A program made the position numbers and the translations under genes. Of a stretch of DNA of 64,000 bases, positions 7,612 through 16,121 are shown in pieces. This stretch comes from Pedosphaera sp. (lineage in GTDB: Bacteria > Verrucomicrobiota > Verrucomicrobiia > Limisphaerales > Pedosphaeraceae), in assembly GCA_028293325.1 (NCBI GenBank), contig JAQGPA010000212.1:1-64000 (forward strand), read 5' to 3'. Position 1 is the first letter of the stretch. Each line of letters begins with the position of its first letter. Under the pieces are notes generated by a model that was not told where the DNA came from, made no database searches, and saw only the letters and a program-made list of their open reading frames with translations.

Positions 7612-8574
7612 GTGAGCCAAACGCCACCCAGTGTAACTGTGCTGATTGCCGCCCGCCCGGACCAGGCGGAGATCAAGGCCGTTAATGCCAGTCGTCAGTT
7701 GGATTATCCCAAGGGCCAACTCCAGATCATCGTGGCCCGCGGCAAACAACCTTCGGTGCAACGCAACACAGCCATGCGTGCCGCCGCCGGCGAGCTAATT
7801 TATTTTCTCGATGATGATTCAGTGCCGTCACCGGATAACTTGCGCTGTGCGGTCGGAGCGTTTAATGATCCACAAGTCCAGATGCTTGGAGGTCCGAACC
7901 TATGTCCGTCCGATGCGCCTTTCCTGGAACAGGTCTTCGCGCTCGTGCATGCGAGTTGGCTGGCTTTTGGACCAAGTCGTGCGCGCTATTCCGCAGTGGG
8001 GGGGCGGCGCGAGACGAATGAAAAAGAACTGATTCTTTGTAATCTCATCGTGCGGCGGGAGGTGATGATTGAGTTGGGTGGATTCAATGAGGCGCTTTAT
8101 CCAAATGAAGAAAATGCGCTGATGGATGAAATGCAGAAGCGGGGCGGCAAGCTGCTTTATGATCCGCAACTGATCGTCCACCGACGGCCGCGACAGACGT
8201 TAAAGGCATTTGCCAAAATGCTGCTGAATTATGGACGCGGCCGGGCGGAACAATTTAGATTGCATCCCACACTAGGCTCAGCCCCGAACTTTGTGCCGCC
8301 GTTGTTTTGCCTTTATTTGCTGGTGCTTCCGTTTAGCGGCATAATGGGATTGGTTCCGTTGTTCTTTTATGCCGTGGCGGTGCTGATGCAGGCGGCAGTC
8401 CTCGTGCCGCAGGGTGGCATTGTGCAAAGTTTGTGCGCCATCCCGCTTATGGTAATCACCCATGTTTTATATGGTGTCGGCTTTTGGCGTGGTCTGTTTA
8501 CACGATTGAAAACATCCGGTGGCGGGCAACACGGGAACCAAGTCCAGGTTGTGCTGGAGACGGTTCCGCTCTAG
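7612..8574 (+). CDS. Glycosyltransferase family 2, membrane-associated
   Basis: A 320-residue GT-A enzyme. The nucleotide-sugar fold begins at VTVLIAARPDQAE, QRNTAMRAAAGELIYFLDDDS supplies the donor loop and DxD-type metal motif around residue 65, and NEENALMDEMQKRGG fits the acceptor end. Residues about 225-305 hold two or three hydrophobic segments, so it sits at the inner membrane and probably builds a lipid-linked or surface glycan. The start is GTG 7612 with no clear ribosome site. It follows the kinases by 46 nt and glnE follows after 11 nt, so co-transcription is possible. The sugar is unknown. Confidence 0.78.
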   Translation: MSQTPPSVTVLIAARPDQAEIKAVNASRQLDYPKGQLQIIVARGKQPSVQRNTAMRAAAGELIYFLDDDSVPSPDNLRCAVGAFNDPQVQMLGGPNLCPSDAPFLEQVFALVHASWLAFGPSRARYSAVGGRRETNEKELILCNLIVRREVMIELGGFNEALYPNEENALMDEMQKRGGKLLYDPQLIVHRRPRQTLKAFAKMLLNYGRGRAEQFRLHPTLGSAPNFVPPLFCLYLLVLPFSGIMGLVPLFFYAVAVLMQAAVLVPQGGIVQSLCAIPLMVITHVLYGVGFWRGLFTRLKTSGGGQHGNQVQVVLETVPL

Positions 8575-8585
8575 TTTTTCACGTG

Positions 8586-11500
8586 ATGGAGAATCCGGTA
8601 TGGACCAAAGCATTGAAAGCGTGTGCCGATCCGCAACGTGCGCGGCATCACCTTGAATTGCTGAGCGCCACCACTGCCAGGCTGGATTTACAGAAGGCAG
8701 CCTTCGAGCAGGCCCAAATCATCTGCGCTCTATTGAGCGGTTCACAGGCCCTGAGCAACTGGCTGATTTCGCATCCCGAAATCCTCTCTTCGCTGACACC
8801 CGAGTCATTGCGTCATCCGCGTCGCGCCCAGGGCCTGCGCCGCGAAGTGAACGAATGGTTGCCGTCTTTGCTCCAAGCGCAGGACTACGCGACCGCATTC
8901 AGCCGTTTGCGCGAGTTCAAGCAACGCGAGATGTTGCGGGTCGCGGCCCGTGACCTGGCCCGACTTGGCGACGTCACGGAAATCATACAGGAACTTTCTG
9001 ATGTGGCGGACATCTGCTTAAGCACGGTCTGGCAACTGTGCCACGCGCAACTCAGCCAGCGCCTTGGCCAACCCTATCATCAGGATGCCAAAGGCCGCTG
9101 GCAGCCCACCGCCTTTTCAGTTTTTGGCATGGGCAAACTGGGCGGCCAGGAGCTGAATTACAGTTCCGATGTGGATGTCATCTTTGTTTATACCGAAGAA
9201 GGGCAGGTATTCAAAAGTCCACCGAAAAAAGGCAAGGCATCCAGTGTTGCGCTGTCGAACCATCAGTTTTTTACCCGGCTGGCCGAGGCGATTATTGCTG
9301 AAGTCAGCCGACTGACGGAAGCTGGAATGCTTTATCGCATTGACCTGCGCCTGCGTCCGGAAGGGGATTCCGGGCCGTTGGTGCGCTCGCTGGCCAGTTA
9401 TGAAAATTATTACGCTCAGTGGGGACAGACCTGGGAGCGCATGATGTTAATCAAGACCCGTTGCGTTGCCGGCGATGCCGCTTTGGGAGCGGAATTCATG
9501 GAGATGATCCAACCTTTCCGTTATCCGCGTTTGCTCGGCGAAGGCGTGCTGCGCGAAGTGGCAGCGATGAAGGACCGGATTGAAAATGAAGTCGTAAAGG
9601 CGGGTGAATTGGATCGCAATGTGAAGCTGGGCCGTGGGGGCATTCGGGAAATTGAATTTGTCGCGCAGATGCTGCAGTTGTTGCATGCCGGACGGCTGCC
9701 CTTCCTACAGGGAGGACAAACATTACCCGCGTTGGAAAAACTGGTGCAATACGATCTTTTGGCGGCGGAAGAAGCAGGTCAATTGACTCAGGCCTACAAG
9801 TTTTTAAGAGACGTGGAGCACCGCCTGCAAATGGAGGATAATCTTCAAACCCATACCATTCCCATTTCGCGGCTGGCGCAGGAACGTTTGGCGGCCTTGA
9901 TGGGATTCAAGAACCTGAAGGAATTTGAGACAGCCCGAATGCAACACACCCGCAAGGTGCGCCAGGTTTATGATAAGCTGTTAAGGGTTGAGGAGATTGA
10001 ACCCGCGGCGTCCTTGCCGCGTCAATTTGAGGGCGCAGAAAAGGAATGGCGGAAAATTCTTGAAGAGCATTCCTTCAAGCAGATTGACCAGGCACTGCGG
10101 ATGCTCACTGAATTTGTTTATGGTCCGGGTTATGTGCATGTAAGTAATCGGTCAGTGGCTCTGGCACTGCAACTGTTGCCCCGCTTCCTCGCCCGCTGTC
10201 CCAAAGTGGCCGGGCCCGCATCGAAACTGGATCAAAAATCGCAAGTGCTTTCTGATCCAGACCGGGTTTTGACGCGCTTGGACAGTTTCATTGGCGCGTA
10301 CGGGGCCAGGGCAATGCTGCTGGAAACCTGGACCAGCAATCCATCTTTGTTTGAATTGCTATTATTGTTGTTTGATCGCTCTGAATTTCTCGCTGAGACG
10401 GCAATTCGCACTCCTGATCTGGTGGATGAATTGGTGACCAGCGGACGACTGCGCCAACGTAAAACCGCGGAGGAAACCTTGGCGGATTTGCGTCATGGCC
10501 GGAAGGACGCCGACCAACGCCTTTGGCTGCGGCTTTATCATCAAGCCGAGTTGATGCGCATTGGCTTGCGCGACATTCTTGGCCTGGCCGATTTTGAACA
10601 AAATCTGGTGGAGCTTTCCGCCCTGGCCGATGCCTGTCTGCAATATGCCTGGGAAGTCGTGCTGGAAAAACACCGGCTCAAAAGCTCACCCATGGTGGTC
10701 GTGGGACTGGGCAAACTGGGTGGCACAGAAATCACGTACGGCTCGGATCTTGACATCATCTTTGTGACGGATGCCCCGGCAAAAGACCTGCCCAAACTAC
10801 AGCGCCTTGCCGTCGAGTTGATGGATTTGCTTTCCAGTCGGACGGAATTGGGCGTGGCGTTTGTCACCGACGCACGGCTTCGTCCCGACGGGGAAAAGGG
10901 ATTGCTGGTGAATACGTTGGAAGCATATGAGGATTATTACCGCCACCGCGCTCAGTTGTGGGAAATCCAAACGATATCGCGCACCCGCCCAATCGCCGGG
11001 AATATGGCGCTCGGCCGGAGTTTTCAAGAATTGGCAGCAACATTGACTGATTTCCGGCCCAAAAATGTGGCCGCCGGATTTAGCTTACCTGGCCATGGGA
11101 AATTGAAGAATCGAGCCACTCGACCCAAGGGAAAGACTGCGCAGGCAAAATCCGGTCTAGGCGCCTACACACCCGATTGGGAAAAAAAGATTCAGCAGAT
11201 GCGTCAGCGTATCGAGAAAGAGCGCACACCGGCTGGGCAGGATGCGCTGGCCATAAAAACGGGCAGTGGCGGCTTAATGGATGCGGAGTTCATAGCCCAA
11301 ACGCTCTGCCTGGCCCAAGGCTGGCAGGAAGCCAACACTCTACGCGCGCTCCTTCGCGCCAAGGATACCGGAGTGCTGGCGCGGAAAGATGCCGGGCAAT
11401 TGATTGAGAATTACCGCCAGTTGCGCCGCGTGGAAGGAATATTGCGCCGGTGGAGTTTCGAAGGAGAAACCGTTCTGCCTATTGAAGCAGAACCGTTCTA

Positions 11501-11609
11501 TCGCGTGGCCGTTCGTTGCGGGTTCAGCACCACAAAGGAGTTTCAATTGTCGCTTGCCAAAATCCGACAGGCGATCCGCGCCGTTTACAACAAAGTCTTT
11601 TGCGTGTAG
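8586..11609 (+). CDS. glnE: Bifunctional glutamine synthetase adenylyltransferase/deadenylase
   Basis: A 1007-residue protein that adds AMP to glutamine synthetase and removes it according to PII/glutamine status. It has the two tandem nucleotidyltransferase domains of the family: GMGKLGGQELNYSSDVD near residue 180 (deadenylation half) and GLGKLGGTEITYGSDLD near 708 (adenylation half), with helical regions between and after. The frame is open farther upstream into the glycosyltransferase gene, but ATG 8586 gives the normal family length. A basic, Gly/Lys-rich insert (residues about 835-865) separates the second catalytic domain from the C-terminal helices. Its 3' end overlaps the convergent hydrolase gene by 25 bp. 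rpoN lies 1 kb downstream, which fits nitrogen control. Confidence 0.95.
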   Translation: MENPVWTKALKACADPQRARHHLELLSATTARLDLQKAAFEQAQIICALLSGSQALSNWLISHPEILSSLTPESLRHPRRAQGLRREVNEWLPSLLQAQDYATAFSRLREFKQREMLRVAARDLARLGDVTEIIQELSDVADICLSTVWQLCHAQLSQRLGQPYHQDAKGRWQPTAFSVFGMGKLGGQELNYSSDVDVIFVYTEEGQVFKSPPKKGKASSVALSNHQFFTRLAEAIIAEVSRLTEAGMLYRIDLRLRPEGDSGPLVRSLASYENYYAQWGQTWERMMLIKTRCVAGDAALGAEFMEMIQPFRYPRLLGEGVLREVAAMKDRIENEVVKAGELDRNVKLGRGGIREIEFVAQMLQLLHAGRLPFLQGGQTLPALEKLVQYDLLAAEEAGQLTQAYKFLRDVEHRLQMEDNLQTHTIPISRLAQERLAALMGFKNLKEFETARMQHTRKVRQVYDKLLRVEEIEPAASLPRQFEGAEKEWRKILEEHSFKQIDQALRMLTEFVYGPGYVHVSNRSVALALQLLPRFLARCPKVAGPASKLDQKSQVLSDPDRVLTRLDSFIGAYGARAMLLETWTSNPSLFELLLLLFDRSEFLAETAIRTPDLVDELVTSGRLRQRKTAEETLADLRHGRKDADQRLWLRLYHQAELMRIGLRDILGLADFEQNLVELSALADACLQYAWEVVLEKHRLKSSPMVVVGLGKLGGTEITYGSDLDIIFVTDAPAKDLPKLQRLAVELMDLLSSRTELGVAFVTDARLRPDGEKGLLVNTLEAYEDYYRHRAQLWEIQTISRTRPIAGNMALGRSFQELAATLTDFRPKNVAAGFSLPGHGKLKNRATRPKGKTAQAKSGLGAYTPDWEKKIQQMRQRIEKERTPAGQDALAIKTGSGGLMDAEFIAQTLCLAQGWQEANTLRALLRAKDTGVLARKDAGQLIENYRQLRRVEGILRRWSFEGETVLPIEAEPFYRVAVRCGFSTTKEFQLSLAKIRQAIRAVYNKVFCV

Positions 11610-12400
11610 CGAACCGCTGGCTCCAAAAGCAGCGTGGGGCAGGGGACGTGTTGCGCGGTTAATTCAACTGTTACGTGGTGGGCTCCGATTTTTTCCATCC
11701 GCCCGGTAATTACCTCATGGGCAAGTTCAGGGCGATTACATTCACGGCTAAGGTGACCAAGGTAGAGATGACGCAGATCAGCGGACATGATTTCCTGGGC
11801 CGCGTCAGCAGCGTCGGTATTGGAAAGATGGCCATGGCGGCCGGCGATTCGTTGCTTGAGACTCCAGGGACGTCCGGAATCCTGCAACATTTTCAAATCA
11901 TGATTCGTTTCCAGCACCAGGATATTGGCGGCTCGAACACGCTCCAAAGCAAGTTTTGTGGCGTGCCCCAGATCAGTTAAAAAGCCAATGTTGCCCGCTG
12001 AAGTGCGCAGCAGAAAACCAACCGGGTCGGAGGCATCGTGAGGAATGCTGAACGTATCGACGGAAATATCTCCCACCTCGAAACTGCTCCCGGTGCTGAA
12101 AATCCGACAATCGAATTGGGATTTAAGCTGCCATTCAAGGCCATCCTTGGTCGGCCGGTTGCAATAAATGGGGATGCTCAGTTTGGAACAAAGGGCGGTC
12201 AGGCCATTGATATGGTCGGTGTGTTCGTGGGTGATCAGGACACCCGATAACCCCTCCGGCGCCCTGCCAATAGTTGCCAGGCGCTGCCGGATTTGACGCA
12301 GGCTAAAACCCGCATCAACAAGAATGCGGGTTTCGCCGGTCTCCAAATAAGCACAGTTGCCACTGGAACCGCTGCCAAGAATCGTCAGTTGAACGGCCAC
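11585..12400 (-). CDS. YycJ/WalJ-type MBL-fold metallohydrolase
   Basis: A 271-residue metallo-beta-lactamase-fold protein. It opens LTILGSGSSGNCAYLE and carries the metal motif THEHTDH near residue 60, typical of the YycJ group, whose members are putative nucleases or hydrolases linked to cell-wall signalling or DNA replication in Gram-positives. Later ligand regions are FLTDLGH, VLETNHD and LYLGHLSREC. The start appears to be GTG 12400; no in-frame ATG lies near. The gene is convergent to glnE with a 25-bp overlap of the two 3' ends. The substrate is not predictable. Confidence 0.82.
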   Translation of the reverse strand: MAVQLTILGSGSSGNCAYLETGETRILVDAGFSLRQIRQRLATIGRAPEGLSGVLITHEHTDHINGLTALCSKLSIPIYCNRPTKDGLEWQLKSQFDCRIFSTGSSFEVGDISVDTFSIPHDASDPVGFLLRTSAGNIGFLTDLGHATKLALERVRAANILVLETNHDLKMLQDSGRPWSLKQRIAGRHGHLSNTDAADAAQEIMSADLRHLYLGHLSRECNRPELAHEVITGRMEKIGAHHVTVELTAQHVPCPTLLLEPAVRYTQKTLL

Positions 12401-12587
12401 AGCATCACCGTAGTTGTCCGGCTTGATGGGGGCAACATCTTTTCCCCGAAACTACAGGGCCGGAGCTTGGGAAAGACGTCATTATTTGGCTCCAAAATTT
12501 CCCTCTTGGGAGGGCGATTTTGTTCTGCCAGCCTTGGAGATTGGGCTTTGAGGTTGGCCGTTAAGCAAAAATCAGACCACTTCTTGC

Positions 12588-12615
12588 TTGAGCTATTAAA
12601 ATCAGCGTCTAAGAT
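12588..12615 (+). promoter_or_regulatory. Promoter candidate for rpoN
   Basis: TTGAGC (12588-12593), 16-nt spacer, TAAGAT (12610-12615), then 8 nt to the ATG. The predicted transcription start would fall at or next to the start codon. Each box matches the sigma-70 consensus at four of six positions. Confidence 0.4.
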
Positions 12616-12623
12616 TACGGCAC

Positions 12624-14123
12624 ATGGCTCAAGGTTTACAACTTGCGCAGCGTCTAACGCAGTCGTTGGTGCTGTCGCCTCAGATGCAGCAGTCGCTGGC
12701 CTTACTCCAGGCACCAACACTGGAACTCAAGGCATTGGTGGAACAAGAGTTGCAGCAGAATCCTGTGCTGGAAGAGATAGCGGCAACGGACCCCGACCAG
12801 AGCGAAAAAGCCAAGACGGATGATGGCGACTCGCCGGAGACACCCGATCCCGCTGAACCGCCTGCGGATATTACTTTCGACCCCATCACCGAAAAGCCGA
12901 ACGGCGAACCCGCCGATGACTTTGCGGCTGAGTTTGAGCGCTTGTCACAGCTGGACCAGGAATGGCGCGACCATTTTGCCCAGACCAACATGCCGATGCG
13001 CCAATCCGCCGAGGATGAGGAGAAGCGCCAGTTCATGTTCGATTCACTCGTGGCCAGCACCTCGTTGCAGGAAATCCTGCTGGAGCAGGTCAGGGAGTCC
13101 GACCTGACCCCGGAACAACGGCCGATTGCCGAGATGTTGATTGGCAACATTGACGACCATGGTTACCTCAAGACCACGCTCGACGAACTCGCTTTCTCCA
13201 CCAATATCCCGTGCGAGAAAATTCAAGCCGTGCTGACGGTCATCCAGACTTTTGATCCTCCCGGTGTTGGGGCGCGGGATCTGCAGGAATGCCTGCTTCG
13301 GCAACTGGAACGGGCTGGCGAGCAGGATTCCATTGAATACCGCATCATCAAGGATTACATGGAAGCGCTGGGTAAGCGGCGCATCCCGGAGATTGCCCGC
13401 GGATTGGATATGGAGGTCGAAGATGTGCAGGATGCCATTGGGCGCATTGGCCGCCTGGAACCGCGTCCCGGCCGCGCTTTTCTATCTGACAACAACCAAT
13501 ATATTTTGCCTGAAGTATTCGTGCAGCGGGCCGGCGATGAATTTGTGGTCACCACCAATAACGAACAAATTCCCCACCTGCGTATCAGCAATACCTATAA
13601 GGATTTGATGGCGCAGTCCGGGAACACCGCGGAGGTGATGAATTACATTCGGGAGAAGATCCGGGCCGGTAAATTTCTAATCAAGAGCCTGCACCAGCGC
13701 CAGCAGACAATTTTGAACATCGGTTTGGAGATTGTAAAACGTCAGCGCGAATTCATGGAAAAGGGCGTGGCCTTTCTCAAGCCGCTCACCATGGTCCAAG
13801 TGGCTGAAGTGGTTGGCGTGCATGAAACGACGGTCAGCCGGGCGGTTTCCGGCAAATACATGCAGACGCCGCAGGGGATTTTCGAGATGAAGTATTTCTT
13901 CACAGCGGGCATCCAGACCTCCTCAGGGGAAGGCATGTCCAACACCAGTGTGAAAGACATGATCTCCGAAATGTTCCGCAAGGAGGACGCCGCCAAACCA
14001 TTGTCGGACCAGGAAATTGTCAAGATGCTGCAGGAAAAGGGAATTGTCATCGCCCGCCGGACGGTCGCCAAGTATCGCAGCGAACTGAACATCCTGCCTT
14101 CCAATCTGCGGAAGGTTTACTGA
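12624..14123 (+). CDS. rpoN: RNA polymerase sigma-54 factor
   Basis: A 499-residue sigma-54. Region I (residues 1-50) is the glutamine/leucine-rich activator-contact segment starting MAQGLQLAQRLTQSLVLSPQ. An acidic region II follows (about 50-115), then the core-binding domain, a helix-turn-helix with VAEVVGVHETTVSRAVSGKY, and the RpoN box ARRTVAKYRSELNI at 477-490, which reads the -24 element. Sigma-54 needs an AAA+ activator to open promoters; none lies in this window. Its neighbour glnE suggests nitrogen regulation as one role. Confidence 0.97.
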   Translation: MAQGLQLAQRLTQSLVLSPQMQQSLALLQAPTLELKALVEQELQQNPVLEEIAATDPDQSEKAKTDDGDSPETPDPAEPPADITFDPITEKPNGEPADDFAAEFERLSQLDQEWRDHFAQTNMPMRQSAEDEEKRQFMFDSLVASTSLQEILLEQVRESDLTPEQRPIAEMLIGNIDDHGYLKTTLDELAFSTNIPCEKIQAVLTVIQTFDPPGVGARDLQECLLRQLERAGEQDSIEYRIIKDYMEALGKRRIPEIARGLDMEVEDVQDAIGRIGRLEPRPGRAFLSDNNQYILPEVFVQRAGDEFVVTTNNEQIPHLRISNTYKDLMAQSGNTAEVMNYIREKIRAGKFLIKSLHQRQQTILNIGLEIVKRQREFMEKGVAFLKPLTMVQVAEVVGVHETTVSRAVSGKYMQTPQGIFEMKYFFTAGIQTSSGEGMSNTSVKDMISEMFRKEDAAKPLSDQEIVKMLQEKGIVIARRTVAKYRSELNILPSNLRKVY

Positions 14124-14167
14124 GCCGCTCTTACACCTGCAATTACTAAAAGAGCCCGCCAGTTATT

Positions 14168-14740
14168 CTACCTTTGCTTTTTTAAATCAGCTTTGGTTTC
14201 CGCCTGCAGCGCTTCCAATTCGGGCTTTAGCTCGCTCTTGGACTCCGAATCCATCCGGTCAATGAACAGGATTCCGTTCAGGTGATCGGTCTCATGCTGC
14301 ACCGCGCGGGCCAGCAGACCGCCGCAACGAAAGGTTATCTTTTTTCCTTTCTCGTTCAAGGCGGTGACCTCGACCGATTCGGGTCGCTTAATATCCGCGA
14401 AGATTTCCGGGAAACTCAGGCAACCTTCCGGGCCAATCGCATGGTCGCCAACCGGCTTAACCTCAGGGTTGAGCAATACGAGTGGCATGAACTCACCAGG
14501 ATCCTTCTCTTCTCCTTCGATTTCCAGTGTCGAAGGCCGGTCGGTCACTCCACGAACATCGATCACCGTGAGCTGAACCGCTTCACCGATTTGTTGGGCC
14601 GCCAACCCGATGCCGCGTGCGTCATACATGGTTTCAAACATGTCCGCGATGAGTGCCTTGACCGTGGGGGTCACGGTTTCAATGCGCGTGCCTTTCTTGC
14701 GCAGCACAGGATGGCCATACTTTACCACTTTCAAAATCAT
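14168..14740 (-). CDS. def: Peptide deformylase
   Basis: A 190-residue enzyme removing the formyl group from nascent N-terminal Met. All three family motifs are present: GIGLAAQQIG (motif I), EGCLSFP (motif II, metal Cys) and QHETDHLNG (motif III, HExxH-type metal site). The C-terminus extends about 20 residues as a charged helix. The downstream gene rpoN is convergent, with 44 nt between stops. Upstream, parB ends 70 nt away on the same strand, but a separate promoter candidate sits directly before the start. Confidence 0.96.
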   Translation of the reverse strand: MILKVVKYGHPVLRKKGTRIETVTPTVKALIADMFETMYDARGIGLAAQQIGEAVQLTVIDVRGVTDRPSTLEIEGEEKDPGEFMPLVLLNPEVKPVGDHAIGPEGCLSFPEIFADIKRPESVEVTALNEKGKKITFRCGGLLARAVQHETDHLNGILFIDRMDSESKSELKPELEALQAETKADLKKQR

Positions 14741-14746
14741 ACCACT

Positions 14747-14777
14747 ATAATATTAATGAATCCGGGGTTTGGGGCAA
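14747..14777 (-). promoter_or_regulatory. Promoter candidate for def, leaderless geometry
   Basis: On the minus strand TTGCCC (14777-14772), 19-nt spacer, TATTAT (14752-14747), then 6 nt to the ATG. The -10 is good and the spacer is long. Transcription would begin at the start codon. Confidence 0.4.
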
Positions 14778-14810
14778 AGGTCAATTCGGCCGCTCCCGCT
14801 GGCAGCCGGC

Positions 14811-15737
14811 TCAATCCACCTTTACTCCCACGATCTGAAGAATCCGTTCCAAATCATCATCGTTGAAGAAAGCGATTTCCACGGAGCCTTTGCCTTGCGA
14901 ATATTTTAAGCGAACCTTGGTGCCGAAGCGTTCGCGCAAGCGGTTTTCCAGGTCCACCACATTGGCATCGGTTGCCAGCGGAGTAATGGAGCCGGGGCCT
15001 TTGCCGGTGAGTCCGCGGGTTTGAAATCGCGCCACCAACGCCTCAGTCTGGCGCACATTTAAACCATCTTTTAACACCCGATCTGCGGCGACCTTTTGCT
15101 GCTTCTCGTTCGGCAGGCCAAGAATGACCTTCGCATGCCCCACTGAAAGCAGACCGTCGCGCAAGGCTTCCTGGATGGCGGGAACGAGCCTGAGCAAACG
15201 CAGAGCATTGGCCACCACCGCGCGGCTTTTGCCCACCTTGGTGGCCACTTCTTCTTGTTTCAATTGAAATTGTTCGATCAGTTGCGCGTAGCCGTGCGCT
15301 TCTTCAATGGGGTTTAAATTCTCCCGCTGCAGATTTTCGATCAACGCCAATTCCAGAACGGCACGATCATCGGCCTGGCGGACAATCACGGGGACTTCAG
15401 GCAAGCCCAGCAATTGGGAGGCGCGCCACCGGCGTTCCCCGGCGATCAATTCAAAATGATCGCCCTTGTCGCGCACGATGAGCGGTTGGACGATGCCTTG
15501 TTCCTTGATGGAATCGGCCAGTTCGCGCAGTGCCTCCTCGGAAAACTTCTTGCGCGGCTGAAAGGAACACGGGCGAATGCGGCCCAGGGCGACCCGTTGC
15601 ACCCGCTCGTGGGTGTCAGGCATCGGCGCCGGACTTGATAAGTTGGTTGCGGGTGGCGCAGGGGTGGTCGGTTTCCCGGCGGGGGAAGAACCGCTCAACA
15701 ACGCACCCAAACCGCGGCCCAAAGCTGGTTTTGCCAT
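14811..15737 (-). CDS. parB: ParB/Spo0J chromosome-partitioning protein
   Basis: A 308-residue ParB that binds parS, hydrolyses CTP and loads condensin. It starts MAKPALGRGLGALLSG, the ParA-interacting N-terminal motif normal at the start of the family, so ATG 15737 is preferred over the farther in-frame codon at 15773. The CTPase/ParB box region includes GERRWRASQLLGL, and the helix-turn-helix follows near EEVATKVGKSRAVVANALRLL. The C-terminal dimerisation segment ends in a Val/Asp stretch. parA, which usually precedes parB, is absent: the upstream gene is an unrelated small protein on the other strand. I saw no parS-like palindrome nearby. Confidence 0.95.
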   Translation of the reverse strand: MAKPALGRGLGALLSGSSPAGKPTTPAPPATNLSSPAPMPDTHERVQRVALGRIRPCSFQPRKKFSEEALRELADSIKEQGIVQPLIVRDKGDHFELIAGERRWRASQLLGLPEVPVIVRQADDRAVLELALIENLQRENLNPIEEAHGYAQLIEQFQLKQEEVATKVGKSRAVVANALRLLRLVPAIQEALRDGLLSVGHAKVILGLPNEKQQKVAADRVLKDGLNVRQTEALVARFQTRGLTGKGPGSITPLATDANVVDLENRLRERFGTKVRLKYSQGKGSVEIAFFNDDDLERILQIVGVKVD

Positions 15738-15739
15738 GA

Positions 15740-15773
15740 CCTGAGATTGTCTCAGGGCGGGGATGATTGTCAA
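15740..15773 (-). promoter_or_regulatory. parB promoter with a palindrome over the -10 box
   Basis: On the minus strand a perfect TTGACA (15773-15768), 16-nt spacer and GACAAT (15751-15746), then 8 nt to the ATG. The 17-bp palindrome CCTGAGACAATCTCAGG (15756-15740) is centred on the -10 box, a classic operator position. It could equally form an RNA hairpin if transcription starts upstream. Confidence 0.55.
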
Positions 15774-15845
15774 CGTTGACTCGGCCCCTAATCCTTCTCG
15801 CTCTTTTGGGGCATCATGCGGGAATTGCTGACTGGGAGAACAAGG

Positions 15846-15874
15846 TTGCTCTGAACCATTTGGCGTTGTATGAT
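15846..15874 (+). promoter_or_regulatory. Promoter of the zeta-kinase operon
   Basis: TTGCTC (15846-15851), 17-nt spacer, TATGAT (15869-15874). The predicted start near 15881 leaves the ATG at 15870 untranscribed, so the first gene must use ATG 15894, which has GGA 10 nt upstream. Confidence 0.55.
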
Positions 15875-15893
15875 TGAAACGGAAAAATTAATT

Positions 15894-16121
15894 ATGGCAG
15901 AGCAAGAGGACAACATCGAGATACTGGAAAGTAAGTTTCCAGCCGCTTCTGGTTCGGCTTTTGCGGCGGCGCGCGAAACAGTTCTTGCATCGGGACAGAG
16001 TGTGCTGCAATCCGAGCAAGGATATATTTACGAGGTGTTTCCTGATGGTCGCCGCGTGGTGGTGAAAAAAATCGAACCACCCACACCTGTCGTATCCGGT
16101 CGCAAAATCACCATTGGGTGA
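15894..16121 (+). CDS. Small protein upstream of zeta-like kinase (putative antitoxin)
   Basis: A 75-residue acidic-to-neutral protein starting MAEQEDNIEILESKF, with a short beta-rich second half (YIYEVFPDGRRVVVKK). I do not recognise the family. The start is set by the promoter at 15846-15874, whose -10 box overlaps the only earlier ATG. Its stop overlaps the GTG start of the zeta-like kinase by four bases (GTGA), the tight coupling usual for toxin-antitoxin pairs. The antitoxin role is inferred from position and size alone. The last residues (VVSGRKITIG) are basic and hydrophobic. Confidence 0.7.
   Translation: MAEQEDNIEILESKFPAASGSAFAAARETVLASGQSVLQSEQGYIYEVFPDGRRVVVKKIEPPTPVVSGRKITIG

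Noticed and set aside
15740-15756. parS site beside parB
   Set aside because: The palindrome does not resemble the TGTTNCACGTGAAACA consensus and overlaps the promoter, so an operator is more likely.
15870-15893. ATG 15870 as the start of the small gene before the zeta-like kinase
   Set aside because: It lies inside the -10 box of the best promoter, so it would not be transcribed; ATG 15894 fits.
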